Notes: generated by a model not told the origin, from the letters alone. A DNA stretch of 25,386 nt from GCA-2687515 sp963582805 (GCA_963582805.1 CAUZTZ010000016.1:1-25386); one strand, 5' to 3'; shown: positions 15,994-24,001, counted from the stretch's first letter. Program-made: numbers and translations.

Positions 15994-16839
15994 ATGCTGT
16001 CTATCGTGATCCTAACGCTGCTTGCCGTCGCCGGATTGGTGATTTACTGGAACCGGTGGCCGATCCAATACGCCTGGCAACGCGCGGCGGAGACATGGCT
16101 GCGCCCCGATATCCGCCGCCGCCGGCTGGCCTTTATCCAAGCTTACGAATTTCCGCCTGCGGCGCGCCGCGCCCTTCAAAACACGCACCCGCATCTGGGA
16201 CCGGAGCCCGGGGACGCCATATTCTGGGCGCTCAAGGACTATTTTTCGCTTTTGGCCCTCAACAGTGGCGGCGATGGCATCGCCATGCCGTCGCGCATCG
16301 TCGGCGCGGCCTGGGAGACGTTCGCCGCCGATGATGATGATGGCTACAAGGATTTCTGCCGGCAAGCCTTCGGCGCCTATGTGCCGCCCGAGCCGGCCGC
16401 CGCCGGGCAAGCCGATGCGGCCATCGTCCGAACCTGGCAGCTTTTGTGCGCGCGCCTCGGCATCGATCCCGCGCACCCGACACGGCTGCCACGCCTGTTT
16501 GCTCTCGACCGGCGCCTGGGCGTGGAGAACGGCATCTACTACGCTCTTAGCGCCCAAGATTTGCAGTCCATGGAGCAGGCTAATCTGGCGCTTGCGGTGC
16601 ATCTGCTGACCGAGCTTGGTCCTGGCCATTGGACCGATAGCGGCGCATTGCTGTGGACCCAATCGCACGCCGCCGATCTGGCGGGCATGGCATCATCAAG
16701 CGGCGCCGCCTATCCTTCTGAGATGGCGCCGGCGGAAGGCGGCTTCGCCGGCGGCGGCGACGGCTTCATGGCCGACAGCGGCGGCGGTATGGATTTTGGC
16801 GGCGGCGGTGATGGCGGCGGCGGCGATGGCGGCGGCTGA
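15994..16839 (+). CDS. GRDP-like (glycine-rich domain-containing) protein with N-terminal anchor
   Basis: 281 residues. Residues 1-18 form a hydrophobic segment, an uncleaved anchor or signal. The middle (about 60-195) has A-L-K-D-Y-F, M-P-S-R-I-V-x-x-A-W, Y-K-D-F-C-R-Q-A-F-G-A-Y, T-W-Q-L-L-C-A-R-L-G-I-D-P and L-P-R-L-F-A-L-D-R-R-L-G-V. These match bacterial 'glycine-rich domain-containing protein-like' (GRDP-like) proteins of unknown function. In those I recall A-W-H-E-F; here the site reads A-W-E-T-F, so the His is missing. The last 45 residues are Gly-rich with repeated G-G-G-D. The DNA there is a low-complexity GGC/GAT repeat. It stands alone on the plus strand between two minus-strand operons. 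Family match is from memory and moderate. Confidence 0.65.
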   Translation: MLSIVILTLLAVAGLVIYWNRWPIQYAWQRAAETWLRPDIRRRRLAFIQAYEFPPAARRALQNTHPHLGPEPGDAIFWALKDYFSLLALNSGGDGIAMPSRIVGAAWETFAADDDDGYKDFCRQAFGAYVPPEPAAAGQADAAIVRTWQLLCARLGIDPAHPTRLPRLFALDRRLGVENGIYYALSAQDLQSMEQANLALAVHLLTELGPGHWTDSGALLWTQSHAADLAGMASSSGAAYPSEMAPAEGGFAGGGDGFMADSGGGMDFGGGGDGGGGDGGG

Positions 16840-16843
16840 CGCG

Positions 16844-16908
16844 GGCCCCTACTCGGCGGCGTCTTGCTCGGCCCCTAGCGGCCCCTATTCGGCCGCGTCT
16901 TGCTCGGC
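16844..16908 (-). repeat. 36-bp-spaced imperfect tandem duplication of the 2OG-oxygenase gene 3' end
   Basis: The 29 bases at 16844-16872 recur at 16880-16908 with 27 of 29 identical, offset by exactly 36 bases (12 codons). On the minus strand both copies encode A-E-Q-D-A-A-E followed by TAG. The copy at 16880-16908 holds the real stop (16885-16887). The copy at 16844-16872 lies beyond the stop, with its own TAG at 16849-16851. It is a relic of an in-frame duplication of the C-terminal codons, read directly from the sequence. Confidence 0.8.
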
Positions 16909-17871
16909 AATATCGTAATTCTTTTTGCGGATGGCGGCGATGTAGTCGGCGTAATTGGTCGGCTCATACTTGGCCGGATTGTCCGGCCCCTGGCAGCTTG
17001 GCATGCATTCGACAACCACGTCAGAGCGGGTGGCCACAAAAAAGGCCACCGAATGGCGCAGCGCGCCGGTTTCGTTGATCACCCGGTGCGGCGTCGCCGG
17101 AATGGCATCGTTGCACCAGCGCGTCAAAAATGCGCCGGTGTTGACCAACAGATGACCGGGCAGCATCGGCGCCGACACCCATTCGCCGTCGGGCAGCAGG
17201 ATATCCAGCCCCCGGGACGGCCCCTGATTGAGGATCGTGATACAGCTAAAATCAGAGTGCGGGCCGATGCCGAACAAATTGTCCTGATCCGGCTCCTGGG
17301 GCACATACTCCAACAGGCGCAAATTGGGATTGGCGGGCGAAAAGGCTTCGTGTTTCGAGAGGAAATCGGGACCCATGCCAAGGGCGATGGAAAACAGCGG
17401 TAAAATATGATGCACCAAGCCATCCAACGCATCGAAATAGGCCTGCAGGTTTTCGCGGAACCCCGGCAAATTTTCCGGCCAGCGGTTTTCATGGGTCCAG
17501 ATTTTGCCGGCAATCTGATCGGGATGGTCATCGGCCAGTTGCCGCCGGCAATAGTAGGACGCGCTGGTTTCCCGGCGGGTGTTCTTGTTGTAGATCGAGG
17601 TCCGCTGGGTTTGGCCGCCGGGTGGATTGTATCCGAGGATATCTTTGCCCATCCTGACCTTTAATTTCTCTTCCTCCGGCTGGCCGTGAAAGCGGGCGCT
17701 TTCCTCGATAATGCCGTCGAGCATTTCTTGGCTCACGCCGTGGTTCTTGATGAAGAAAAAGGCAACGCTGTCGCAGGCCGACTTGACCTCGGCTGCGGCG
17801 GCCTCTTGCGCGCCGTCCTCGCCGGCAATCAGCGGCGCCAGATCAACAACGGGTATCGTATCCACGCTCAT
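16885..17871 (-). CDS. 2-oxoglutarate/Fe(II)-dependent oxygenase, isopenicillin-N-synthase-like family
   Basis: 328 residues. The N-terminal DIOX_N region has I-P-V-V-D-L-A-P-L and F-F-F-I-K-N-H-G-V. The catalytic 2OG-FeII domain has the facial triad H205-x-D207 in G-P-H-S-D-F-S-C-I-T-I-L and H262 in A-T-P-H-R-V-I-N, plus the oxoglutarate-binding R272-x-S274 in L-R-H-S-V-A-F-F. The C-terminal A-K-Y-E-P-T-N-Y-A-D-Y segment is usual in bacterial members. Such enzymes hydroxylate or desaturate small molecules. Substrate cannot be told. It starts 15 bases after the tupA stop, so the two are likely co-transcribed, an unusual pairing. The 3' end carries a duplicated stretch. Confidence 0.9.
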   Translation of the reverse strand: MSVDTIPVVDLAPLIAGEDGAQEAAAAEVKSACDSVAFFFIKNHGVSQEMLDGIIEESARFHGQPEEEKLKVRMGKDILGYNPPGGQTQRTSIYNKNTRRETSASYYCRRQLADDHPDQIAGKIWTHENRWPENLPGFRENLQAYFDALDGLVHHILPLFSIALGMGPDFLSKHEAFSPANPNLRLLEYVPQEPDQDNLFGIGPHSDFSCITILNQGPSRGLDILLPDGEWVSAPMLPGHLLVNTGAFLTRWCNDAIPATPHRVINETGALRHSVAFFVATRSDVVVECMPSCQGPDNPAKYEPTNYADYIAAIRKKNYDIAEQDAAE

Positions 17872-17886
17872 ATCCGTAACTCTCCC

Positions 17887-18729
17887 TTAATTTAACTTAA
17901 CCGTTCCCCGGGCATTGGCCAAAAAGGTCTGCTTGCCGGCCAGCCGGTAGCGGTTGATCGCCGCCTGGCCGGGCGCCGACAACACCCAATCGATGAAGGT
18001 CGAGGCCAGCCCCGCCTTGACGTGTTTGTGCCGCTCGGGATTGACCAGAATTATGCCGTATTGATTGCGCAAACCCGGATCGCCCTCGAACAACAGCGCC
18101 AATGCGCCCTTGTTCTTGAAGGCCTGCCAGGTGGACCGGTCGGTCAGCGTATAGCCGTTCATGGATTGGGCGATATTGAGGGTCGCGCCCATGCCGGAGC
18201 CGGCTTCCCGGTACCATTTGCCGCTGAATTTCTTCACTTCGATGGCCGCCTGTTTCCAAATCTCCAGGCTCTTTTTATGGGTGCCGCTGTCATCGCCCCG
18301 GGACACGAACGTCGCCTTGGCGGCGGCGATGCGCCGGTAGACATCCAGAGCCGATTTCGCCTTGGCGGCGGCCGCCGGATCAAGGCTCGGCCCGACCACC
18401 ACGAAATCATTGTACATGACATCCAGGCGCGCCACGCCGAAGCCCTTGGCAACGAACGCCAGCTCGGATTTTTTATGGTGCACGAACAAAACGTCGGCAT
18501 CGCCGCGCTCGGCAACCCGGATCGCCTGGCCGGTGCCGACGCCGACGACGCGCACCTCGATGCCGGTATCCTTGGTGAATATGGGCAATATCTTATCGAA
18601 CAATCCGGAATTCACCGTCGACGTGGTCGATGCCACGACAATAAACTTCTCCGCCGCCGACAAGGGAGCCGCCGCGAGACCCAGGAGAACGGTCAAAACC
18701 AACAATTTCGATGCCAAGGTGCGAGCCAT
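17887..18729 (-). CDS. tupA: TupA-type tungstate/anion-binding periplasmic protein
   Basis: 280 residues from the ATG at 18729. The upstream frame to 19035 lies antisense to the next gene. A signal peptide (about 1-26, ending S-A-A-E) precedes the mature start V-V-A-S-T-T-S-T (31-38), and further family motifs are G-T-G-Q-A-I (65-70), G-D-A-D-V-L-F-V-H, N-D-F-V-V-V-G-P and F-V-S-R-G-D-D-S-G-T-H (141-151). These are the anion-binding loops of TupA, the periplasmic protein of the TupABC tungstate importer. The fold is also shared with molybdate-type proteins, so the anion is a family inference. No TupB permease or TupC ATPase is next to it; the following gene is the 2OG oxygenase. An AAGGA lies upstream of the start. 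Confidence 0.88.
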   Translation of the reverse strand: MARTLASKLLVLTVLLGLAAAPLSAAEKFIVVASTTSTVNSGLFDKILPIFTKDTGIEVRVVGVGTGQAIRVAERGDADVLFVHHKKSELAFVAKGFGVARLDVMYNDFVVVGPSLDPAAAAKAKSALDVYRRIAAAKATFVSRGDDSGTHKKSLEIWKQAAIEVKKFSGKWYREAGSGMGATLNIAQSMNGYTLTDRSTWQAFKNKGALALLFEGDPGLRNQYGIILVNPERHKHVKAGLASTFIDWVLSAPGQAAINRYRLAGKQTFLANARGTVKLN

Positions 18730-18773
18730 CTCCGTATTTTCCTTGGCCCCGGCGGTGAATGCAAGGAAAGACG

Positions 18774-18801
18774 TTGCAAGCCAATACGCGGCGGCCATAA
18801 T
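18774..18801 (+). promoter_or_regulatory. Candidate promoter for the MetE-like gene
   Basis: TTGCAA (18774-18779) and CATAAT (18796-18801) are separated by 16 bases, in the 97-base gap divergent from tupA. The start codon at 18827 is about 25 bases beyond the -10 and has a GGAGGA ribosome-binding site. Pattern match only. Confidence 0.35.
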
Positions 18802-18826
18802 CGGCGTCCAGTCTGGAGGACTTGCT

Positions 18827-19987
18827 ATGAAATTGAGCACCGAACGTATCCTCACCACCCATGTGGGCAGCCTGCCCCGGCCCGATGAACTGATCGAAAT
18901 GCTGGGCCGCGAAGACCGGGGCGAAGCGGTGGACGCCGCCGCCCTTTGGGCGCGCACCACCGAAGCGGTGGCGGCCAGCGTCAAGGACCAGGCCAGCGCC
19001 GGCGTCGACGTGGTATGCGATGGCGAGGTCGGCAAGATGGCTTATCACGTCTACGCCAAGCACCGCTTGAGCGGGCTGGGCGCCACCGGCGGCACCGGCG
19101 TTCCGGGGCGAAAGCCGCCCAGGGATATGCAGGATTTTCCCGAGTTGGGCACCGGCAGTCTCGGCGGCGGCGGCCCAGAGCTCCTTCAATCGACGGTCTG
19201 CAACGCCCCCGTGGCGCATGCCGACCTCGCGCCGCTGGAACGGGATGTGGCCAATCTGCAAGCCGCCGCCGGCGCCGCCAAGCCCTTGGATGTGTTCATG
19301 AACGCCGCCTCGCCCGGTTGCCTGCGCACCTATGTTCCCAATGCCTATTATTCCAGCAACGACGAATATCTGGAGGCCTTGGTGGAGGCCATGCGGCCCG
19401 AGTACAATGCCATCCACAAGGCCGGCTTCGTTTTGCAGCTGGATTGCCCGGACCTGGCCGGCAGCCGTCACACGGATCATCAAGATCTGAGCGAGGCGCA
19501 ATTTCTAGCCGTGGCGACAAAAAATATCGAGGCGCTGAACGCCGCCACCAGCGATATTCCCGCCGATGCCATGCGCCTGCATATCTGCTGGCTCAACTAT
19601 TCCGGCCCGCACACCCACGATCTGCCGGTGTCAAAGCTGATAGATTTATTGGGGCGGGCGCGCCCGCAAGCGCTGTTGTTCGAAGCCGCCAATCCCCGCC
19701 ACGAGCATGAATGGGAAGATTGGCAAGCGGCATCGATCCCGGACGACAAGGTCTTGGTGCCCGGCGTCATCGATTCCACCAGCAACTTTGTTGAGCATCC
19801 GGTGCTGATCGCCCAGCGCATTGGCCGCTACGCCGATATCGTTGGCCGCGAACGGGTCATAGCCGGCGCCGATTGCGGCTTTTCCACCTATGCCGGACGC
19901 AAAGCGGTGTTCCCGTCGGTGGTATGGGCGAAGTTGGGCGCCATGGCCGAAGGCGCCCGCATCGCGACGGAGAGGCTGTGGGGATGA
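18827..19987 (+). CDS. MetE-like (cobalamin-independent methionine synthase C-domain) methyltransferase family protein
   Basis: 386 residues from the ATG at 18827 with a strong GGAGGA. The frame runs further upstream but only antisense to tupA. The N-terminus T-E-R-I-L-T-T-H-V-G-S-L-P-R-P is diagnostic of the single-domain UROD/MetE-like family. Zinc-site motifs follow: L-H-I-C-W (about 249-253), F-E-A-A-N-P-R-H-E-H and A-D-C-G-F-S-T. Half the size of true MetE (about 750 residues), such proteins act as thiol or epoxyalkane:thiol alkyltransferases or methyl transfer enzymes; the usual annotation is 5-methyltetrahydropteroyltriglutamate-homocysteine methyltransferase family. It stands alone, converging 16 bases from the amidohydrolase gene. 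The acceptor and donor are unknown. Confidence 0.9.
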   Translation: MKLSTERILTTHVGSLPRPDELIEMLGREDRGEAVDAAALWARTTEAVAASVKDQASAGVDVVCDGEVGKMAYHVYAKHRLSGLGATGGTGVPGRKPPRDMQDFPELGTGSLGGGGPELLQSTVCNAPVAHADLAPLERDVANLQAAAGAAKPLDVFMNAASPGCLRTYVPNAYYSSNDEYLEALVEAMRPEYNAIHKAGFVLQLDCPDLAGSRHTDHQDLSEAQFLAVATKNIEALNAATSDIPADAMRLHICWLNYSGPHTHDLPVSKLIDLLGRARPQALLFEAANPRHEHEWEDWQAASIPDDKVLVPGVIDSTSNFVEHPVLIAQRIGRYADIVGRERVIAGADCGFSTYAGRKAVFPSVVWAKLGAMAEGARIATERLWG

Positions 19988-20003
19988 ATCGCCGCCGGTG
20001 TTC

Positions 20004-21710
20004 TTAGTCCCGCTCGTAGACCGTCTGGCCGCCGATGACGGTGCGCATCGAATGGATATTTTTTAGATCATCCTCGTCCACGGTCAGCGGATCGGCGCTG
20101 AGGACGGCGAAATCGGCGAGCTTGCCGACTTCAAGAGAGCCGCGGTCATTTTCCGACATGCACAAATACGCGCCGCCCATGGTGAGGGCGCGCAAACCCT
20201 CTTCCCGGGTCAGGCTCTGGTCTTCGGCGATTCGTTCGCCGGTCACCCGGTCGATGCGCGAGACCACCTGCCAATAGGGATGGAACAATGAGACCGGCAG
20301 ATTGTCGGTGGCCAGGGCGAAATGGGCGCCGGCCTCGGTCATGCGCCGCAAAGGCATGATGTCGGATTCGCGCTCCGGCGCCATGCCGTCGCGCAGTTTC
20401 GAGCCGATGGAATAGATCGAACGGTTGGTGTGGGTGGTGGTCGCCAGACCCAGATCGCGGATACGGCCCACATCATCGGGGCTCAAAATGCCGATATGGC
20501 CGAGCACCCAGCGCTTGTCGCGGATCGGCTCGATCTTGTTCACTTCTTCGAACACACCCAGCATGGGCGGCGTGATGGTGGCGATACGGATATCGCGCCT
20601 GGCCGCTTCAACCATCACATCGATCAGTTGCTGGCGCGGTAAGGCGTGGTCGTAATAGCGGCTGGCCCAGCCCGTATAGGGGCTGATCTCGGCGCGCAAC
20701 TGGTCTTCGCGGTTGAGCACCGAGCCTTCCGGCGCGCTGGCCAGCACGAACAGGCCGGAGACCCGAAGATGGCTGCCGCCGAGCCCACCCTGGGCCAGCC
20801 AACCGGCCCAGGTGTCGAACAGGGCGCCCGGATCAACGCCGGCGACCGTGTCCCACGATGGGCTTAAGGGCACGTCGGCGCGCATGGTGAGGTTGCCGTC
20901 GGCGGAGACTTGTTTGTAGGCGTCGATAATCTCGGCGGCGAGGCCGTGGCCTTCGAACACCGAGGTGGTGGCGAAGGATTGGTATACTTCCAAGGAACGT
21001 TTTAGGCCGCGCGTACGCTCATCGGGCGTAAAGCGGCGCATGCCGCGGAAGAATGTCAGCTCGATGATCGGCTGCAGGGTGTCTTCGAAAAAGACGCCGG
21101 TGGGATCGCCGCTGGCATCTTTTTCGAACGTCACCGTCGAACAGGGCTCCGGCGTATCGCGGCTAATGCCGCCGGCAATCAGCGCCTTTGTGTTGGCCAC
21201 CGAGACCAGCGGCTCGGCCATGTCGTGACGCCAATACCCCCAGACCGGGCGGATATAGACCGGATTGTCCGGCGATACCTTGTCCAGATCGTGCCGGGTT
21301 GGGAAGCGGCCCTCGGATAACTCCGACGCCGCACCAAGATAATTTGGCGGCGCGCCGAGCGGCATGGTGACGATCCATTCACCAGGGGCCGCATCGGCCA
21401 CCAGGGTTTCGATGATTGCCAAAATATCATCGATGGACTTGGCCTCTTTGAGGCTGGGATAAATCTCGGTCAACCCTTCCCGGTCCATGTGGGCGTGGCC
21501 GTCGAAAAATCCCGGCACTACGGTCTGCCCGCCGAGATCGATAATTTCGGTGCGCGCATCCGCGGCGCCCAGCAACTGCTTACCATCGCCGACGGCAATG
21601 ATGCGCGTATCTTTAACGGCCAGGCCATCGGCAATAGTGAAGCTTGCGTCCACCGTGACCACCTTGCCGTTATGAACAATCAGGTCCGGCGCCAGGGAAT
21701 TGCTGTTCAT
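20004..21710 (-). CDS. Amidohydrolase family 3 protein (YtcJ-like)
   Basis: 568 residues. The N-terminal composite beta region (D-L-I-V-H-N-G-K-V-V-T-V-D) is followed by V-V-P-G-F-F-D-G-H-A-H-M (HxH metal site, near residues 66-77). Later elements are W-V-L-G-H-I-G, T-T-H-T-N-R-S-I-Y and F-A-L-A-T-D-N-L-P, the remaining metal-site and substrate elements. The C-terminal L-A-D-F-A-V-L-S-A-D-P-L-T-V closes the composite domain. This is the YtcJ/NfdA branch, which hydrolyses N-substituted formamides or amides; substrates are mostly unknown. An AAGAAGG site precedes the ATG at 21710, 14 bases after the DUF427 stop, so the two genes form an operon. No signal peptide is visible. Confidence 0.9.
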   Translation of the reverse strand: MNSNSLAPDLIVHNGKVVTVDASFTIADGLAVKDTRIIAVGDGKQLLGAADARTEIIDLGGQTVVPGFFDGHAHMDREGLTEIYPSLKEAKSIDDILAIIETLVADAAPGEWIVTMPLGAPPNYLGAASELSEGRFPTRHDLDKVSPDNPVYIRPVWGYWRHDMAEPLVSVANTKALIAGGISRDTPEPCSTVTFEKDASGDPTGVFFEDTLQPIIELTFFRGMRRFTPDERTRGLKRSLEVYQSFATTSVFEGHGLAAEIIDAYKQVSADGNLTMRADVPLSPSWDTVAGVDPGALFDTWAGWLAQGGLGGSHLRVSGLFVLASAPEGSVLNREDQLRAEISPYTGWASRYYDHALPRQQLIDVMVEAARRDIRIATITPPMLGVFEEVNKIEPIRDKRWVLGHIGILSPDDVGRIRDLGLATTTHTNRSIYSIGSKLRDGMAPERESDIMPLRRMTEAGAHFALATDNLPVSLFHPYWQVVSRIDRVTGERIAEDQSLTREEGLRALTMGGAYLCMSENDRGSLEVGKLADFAVLSADPLTVDEDDLKNIHSMRTVIGGQTVYERD

Positions 21711-21724
21711 TGGCTTAGCCTTCT

Positions 21725-22153
21725 TTACGGGTTTTGCGGATGCTCGGTCACTTCCACATCATCGAGGAGCCATTGATCCACACGGCCCCAATAGAAAGCC
21801 AGATAGCCGGCATATTCCTCGCCCTCATCGAAGGGCGTCTCGTAGGACCACACCAGATTTTCTTCGAAACGATCACCTACCCGCACGGAGTAGTAGGACG
21901 GATGTCCCTTGTAGGGTCAGAATGTTTCGTGATCGGTCGCTTCCAGCAAATCCATGCGCACATCCTCGCGCGGGAAATAATAGACCGCCTTGTGATCGGT
22001 TTCGAGTTGGGTAAGCACATTGGCGGAATCGGCGATGGCGGTGCCATCCAGCATGACGCGAACGCGGGCGCCCGCCGGTTCCAGGCGAACCTCGTAGTCG
22101 GGAAATTTGACAAAGCCCGGCGCGGGCCCGGCCAATCCAGTCTGGTCATCCAT
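21725..22153 (-). CDS. DUF427 family protein with an in-frame TGA at the conserved Cys position
   Basis: From an ATG at 22153, with an AGGGAGCG ribosome-binding site, the frame encodes 78 residues with the DUF427 signatures T-A-I-A-D-S, Y-Y-F-P-R-E-D-V and M-D-L-L-E-A-T-D-H. A TGA at 21917-21919 (codon 79) then interrupts it. The same frame continues as P-Y-K-G-H-P-S-Y-Y-S-V, then N-L-V-W-S-Y-E-T-P-F and G-Y-L-A-F-Y-W-G-R-V-D-Q-W-L, to a TAA at 21725. These are the C-terminal hallmarks of DUF427. In the family the codon before P-x-K-G is normally Cys (TxxCPYKG). The TGA is therefore a nonsense change from TGC/TGT, a sequencing error, or a selenocysteine codon. I see no convincing SECIS hairpin just downstream. 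Function of DUF427 is unknown; it is upstream of the amidohydrolase gene. Confidence 0.8.
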
Positions 22154-22243
22154 AATTACGCTCCCTTTATAAATGAAATGCCATGATAATTGGCGAAGGA
22201 AGGGCTGTGCAAGGGCCGCTTCATCCCATAATCTGAAAAGCCC

Positions 22244-23188
22244 ATGCAGACGCCTTCCAACATCGCCGCACCTATCATCGAAGCTAAGGGCGTGACCAAG
22301 ACCTTCGACGGTATCGATGCGGTCAAAGATTTGAACTTGACGGTTCCGCCCGGCATCTGCTTCGGCCTGCTGGGTCCCAACGGCGCCGGCAAGACAACAA
22401 CTTTGCGCATGCTCTATGGGGTCTCCGAGCCGAGCCGGGGGCAGATCAAAATGTTCGGCATGGATGTGGGCCGCGATACGAGGGCCGTGCGCGCCCGCCT
22501 CGGCGTCACCTTGCAGGACAACGTGATGATGGAGAACCTTTCCAGCCGGGATAATCTGTTCATCCATGGCCGCCATCATTTGATACCAGAGGCCCTGCTC
22601 TCCCAGCGGGTGACGGAATTGCTGGCGTTCCTTGAGATCGGCGCCGATGCCGACAAGAAAGTCCTCAAATTGTCCGGCGGCTTCAAGCGGCGCCTGTCGA
22701 TCGCCATGTCGCTGATTAACGCGCCGGAACTGTTGATCCTGGACGAGCCGACCACCGGACTTGATCCCGCCGTCCGCCACGCCCTCTGGTCGAAAATCCG
22801 CGGCCTCAAGGGGGACGGCAAAACCGTACTTCTGACCACCCATTACATGGACGAAGCCGAGCGGCTCTGCGATCAGGTGATGATCATCAATGGCGGCAAG
22901 GCCATCCGCCAGGGCGCGCCCCGGCAATTGATCAAGGACGAACTCTACCCAAATGCCCTCGAATTCGAATGCACGGACGCAGAAGAGCAACGCCTGTTGG
23001 AGGACGCCGGCAGCTTGATCAAGCTGCGCACCGGCACCCGGCTCATGGTCTTCGCCAAAGACCCGGAACAGGTTTTGGCCAGACTTCAAAATCTGGACGG
23101 CGGCAACCGGCGCGCCGTTATCCAGCGCCCGGCCAATCTGGAAGACGTGTTCCTGGCGGTCACCGGCACCCAACTGGATGACGGCTGA
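22244..23188 (+). CDS. ABC exporter ATP-binding protein, NodI-like
   Basis: 314 residues. Walker A is G-P-N-G-A-G-K-T (44-51), the Q-loop Q91, the ABC signature L-S-G-G-F-K-R-R (143-150), Walker B L-L-I-L-D-E (164-169) and the switch H200. D-E-P-T-T-G-L-D and the Y-M-D-E-A-E-R-L-C-D segment place it in the NodI/DrrA/CcmA group, which powers ABC-2 type exporters. The C-terminal 80 residues form the extra domain of this group. It shares its final base with the ATG of the permease gene (TGATG overlap), so the two are translationally coupled. A CATAAT hexamer 12 bases before the ATG suggests a very short leader. Exported substrate unknown. Confidence 0.93.
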   Translation: MQTPSNIAAPIIEAKGVTKTFDGIDAVKDLNLTVPPGICFGLLGPNGAGKTTTLRMLYGVSEPSRGQIKMFGMDVGRDTRAVRARLGVTLQDNVMMENLSSRDNLFIHGRHHLIPEALLSQRVTELLAFLEIGADADKKVLKLSGGFKRRLSIAMSLINAPELLILDEPTTGLDPAVRHALWSKIRGLKGDGKTVLLTTHYMDEAERLCDQVMIINGGKAIRQGAPRQLIKDELYPNALEFECTDAEEQRLLEDAGSLIKLRTGTRLMVFAKDPEQVLARLQNLDGGNRRAVIQRPANLEDVFLAVTGTQLDDG

Positions 23189-23955
23189 TGAGCTTGTCGG
23201 CGCGGCATACGCTTTCGGTTTGGCGGCGCAATGCGGCCCTCTATAAGCGCACCTGGAAGGTGAACCTTCTGCCCAATTTTTTCGAGCCGGTATTTTACCT
23301 GACCGCCATCGGCATCGGCGTCGGCGCCTATATTACAGAGATGGGCGGCGTCAGCTATGTGGAGTTTCTGGTGCCCGGCCTGATCTGCGTGTCGGCCATG
23401 CACGGCGCTTCGTTCGAAGTGACCTACAATGTCTATGTGCGCCTGATGTACGAGAAATCCTACTCGGTCATCGTCACCACGCCGGTGTCGCCCGATGACA
23501 TATTGATCGGCGAAGTGCTGTGGGCGATCACCCGCTCGTCCATCTATGGCGGCGGCTTTTTTATCGTCGCCGGCGCCTTCGGTCTGCTTCCCGGCGTCTC
23601 GGCATTGTTGGCCATATTGGTGATCCCGCTGACCGGGTTGATGTTCGCCGCAATCGGCATCGCGGTCACCTTGCGCATGCCGAGGATCGAGCTGTTCAGC
23701 TTCTATTTCACGCTTTTCCTGACGCCCCTGTTCCTGTTCTCCAGCGTCTTCTTTCCCATCGACGAGCGGCTCTCGGGCGTCTGGCTGAACGTCGCCGAAA
23801 TCTTGCCGCTCCTGCACCCGGTCCGCCTCACCCGCGCCGCCTTCGCCGGCGAAGCCACCATGACGTCGGTCTGGGACGCGGGCTATATCATCGTGCTGTC
23901 GCTGGGATTATTGTTCTGGGCCAAGGGGACCATGCGGAAACGGTTGTCGAGCTAA
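23188..23955 (+). CDS. ABC-2 type exporter permease, NodJ-like
   Basis: 255 residues with six hydrophobic segments and a length normal for NodJ/ABC2_membrane proteins. The region L-V-P-G-L-I-C-V-S-A-M-H-G-A-S-F-E and the Y-E-K-S-Y-S-V-I-V-T-T-P-V-S coupling helix with the following D-D-I-L-I-G-E are typical of the family. The C-terminal H-P-V-R-L-T-R-A-A-F-A-G is the usual last-TM motif. It forms the membrane part of the exporter with the preceding ATPase. In nodulation this type exports lipo-oligosaccharide, but most homologues serve unrelated substrates such as drugs, polyketides or lipids. There is no nod gene here. The stop is followed by a short GC-rich region (GGGC-gcc-GCCC hairpin at about 23959-23969) without a T-run. 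Confidence 0.92.
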   Translation: MSLSARHTLSVWRRNAALYKRTWKVNLLPNFFEPVFYLTAIGIGVGAYITEMGGVSYVEFLVPGLICVSAMHGASFEVTYNVYVRLMYEKSYSVIVTTPVSPDDILIGEVLWAITRSSIYGGGFFIVAGAFGLLPGVSALLAILVIPLTGLMFAAIGIAVTLRMPRIELFSFYFTLFLTPLFLFSSVFFPIDERLSGVWLNVAEILPLLHPVRLTRAAFAGEATMTSVWDAGYIIVLSLGLLFWAKGTMRKRLSS

Positions 23956-24001
23956 ATCGGGCGCCGCCCCGCGCTGGCCTGGCGTTGAATCTGGCGAAGT
24001 T

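Noticed and set aside
16740..16839. Glycine-codon repeat as a microsatellite or CRISPR-like array
   Set aside because: It is the coding tail of the GRDP-like protein with irregular unit lengths and no spacers.
18362..18826. Upstream extension of the MetE-like frame
   Set aside because: It lies antisense to tupA; the family N-terminus and a strong ribosome-binding site mark the ATG at 18827.
21917..21980. Bacterial SECIS hairpin after the DUF427 TGA
   Set aside because: Stems such as GGGAC/GUCCU and CCUAC/GUAGG can be drawn, but neither gives the short apical loop with leading G at the usual distance, so I do not call one.
22154..23173. Minus-strand extension upstream of the DUF427 gene
   Set aside because: The frame stays open across the ABC-transporter gene but only as its antisense; the DUF427 gene has its own ATG and ribosome-binding site at 22153.
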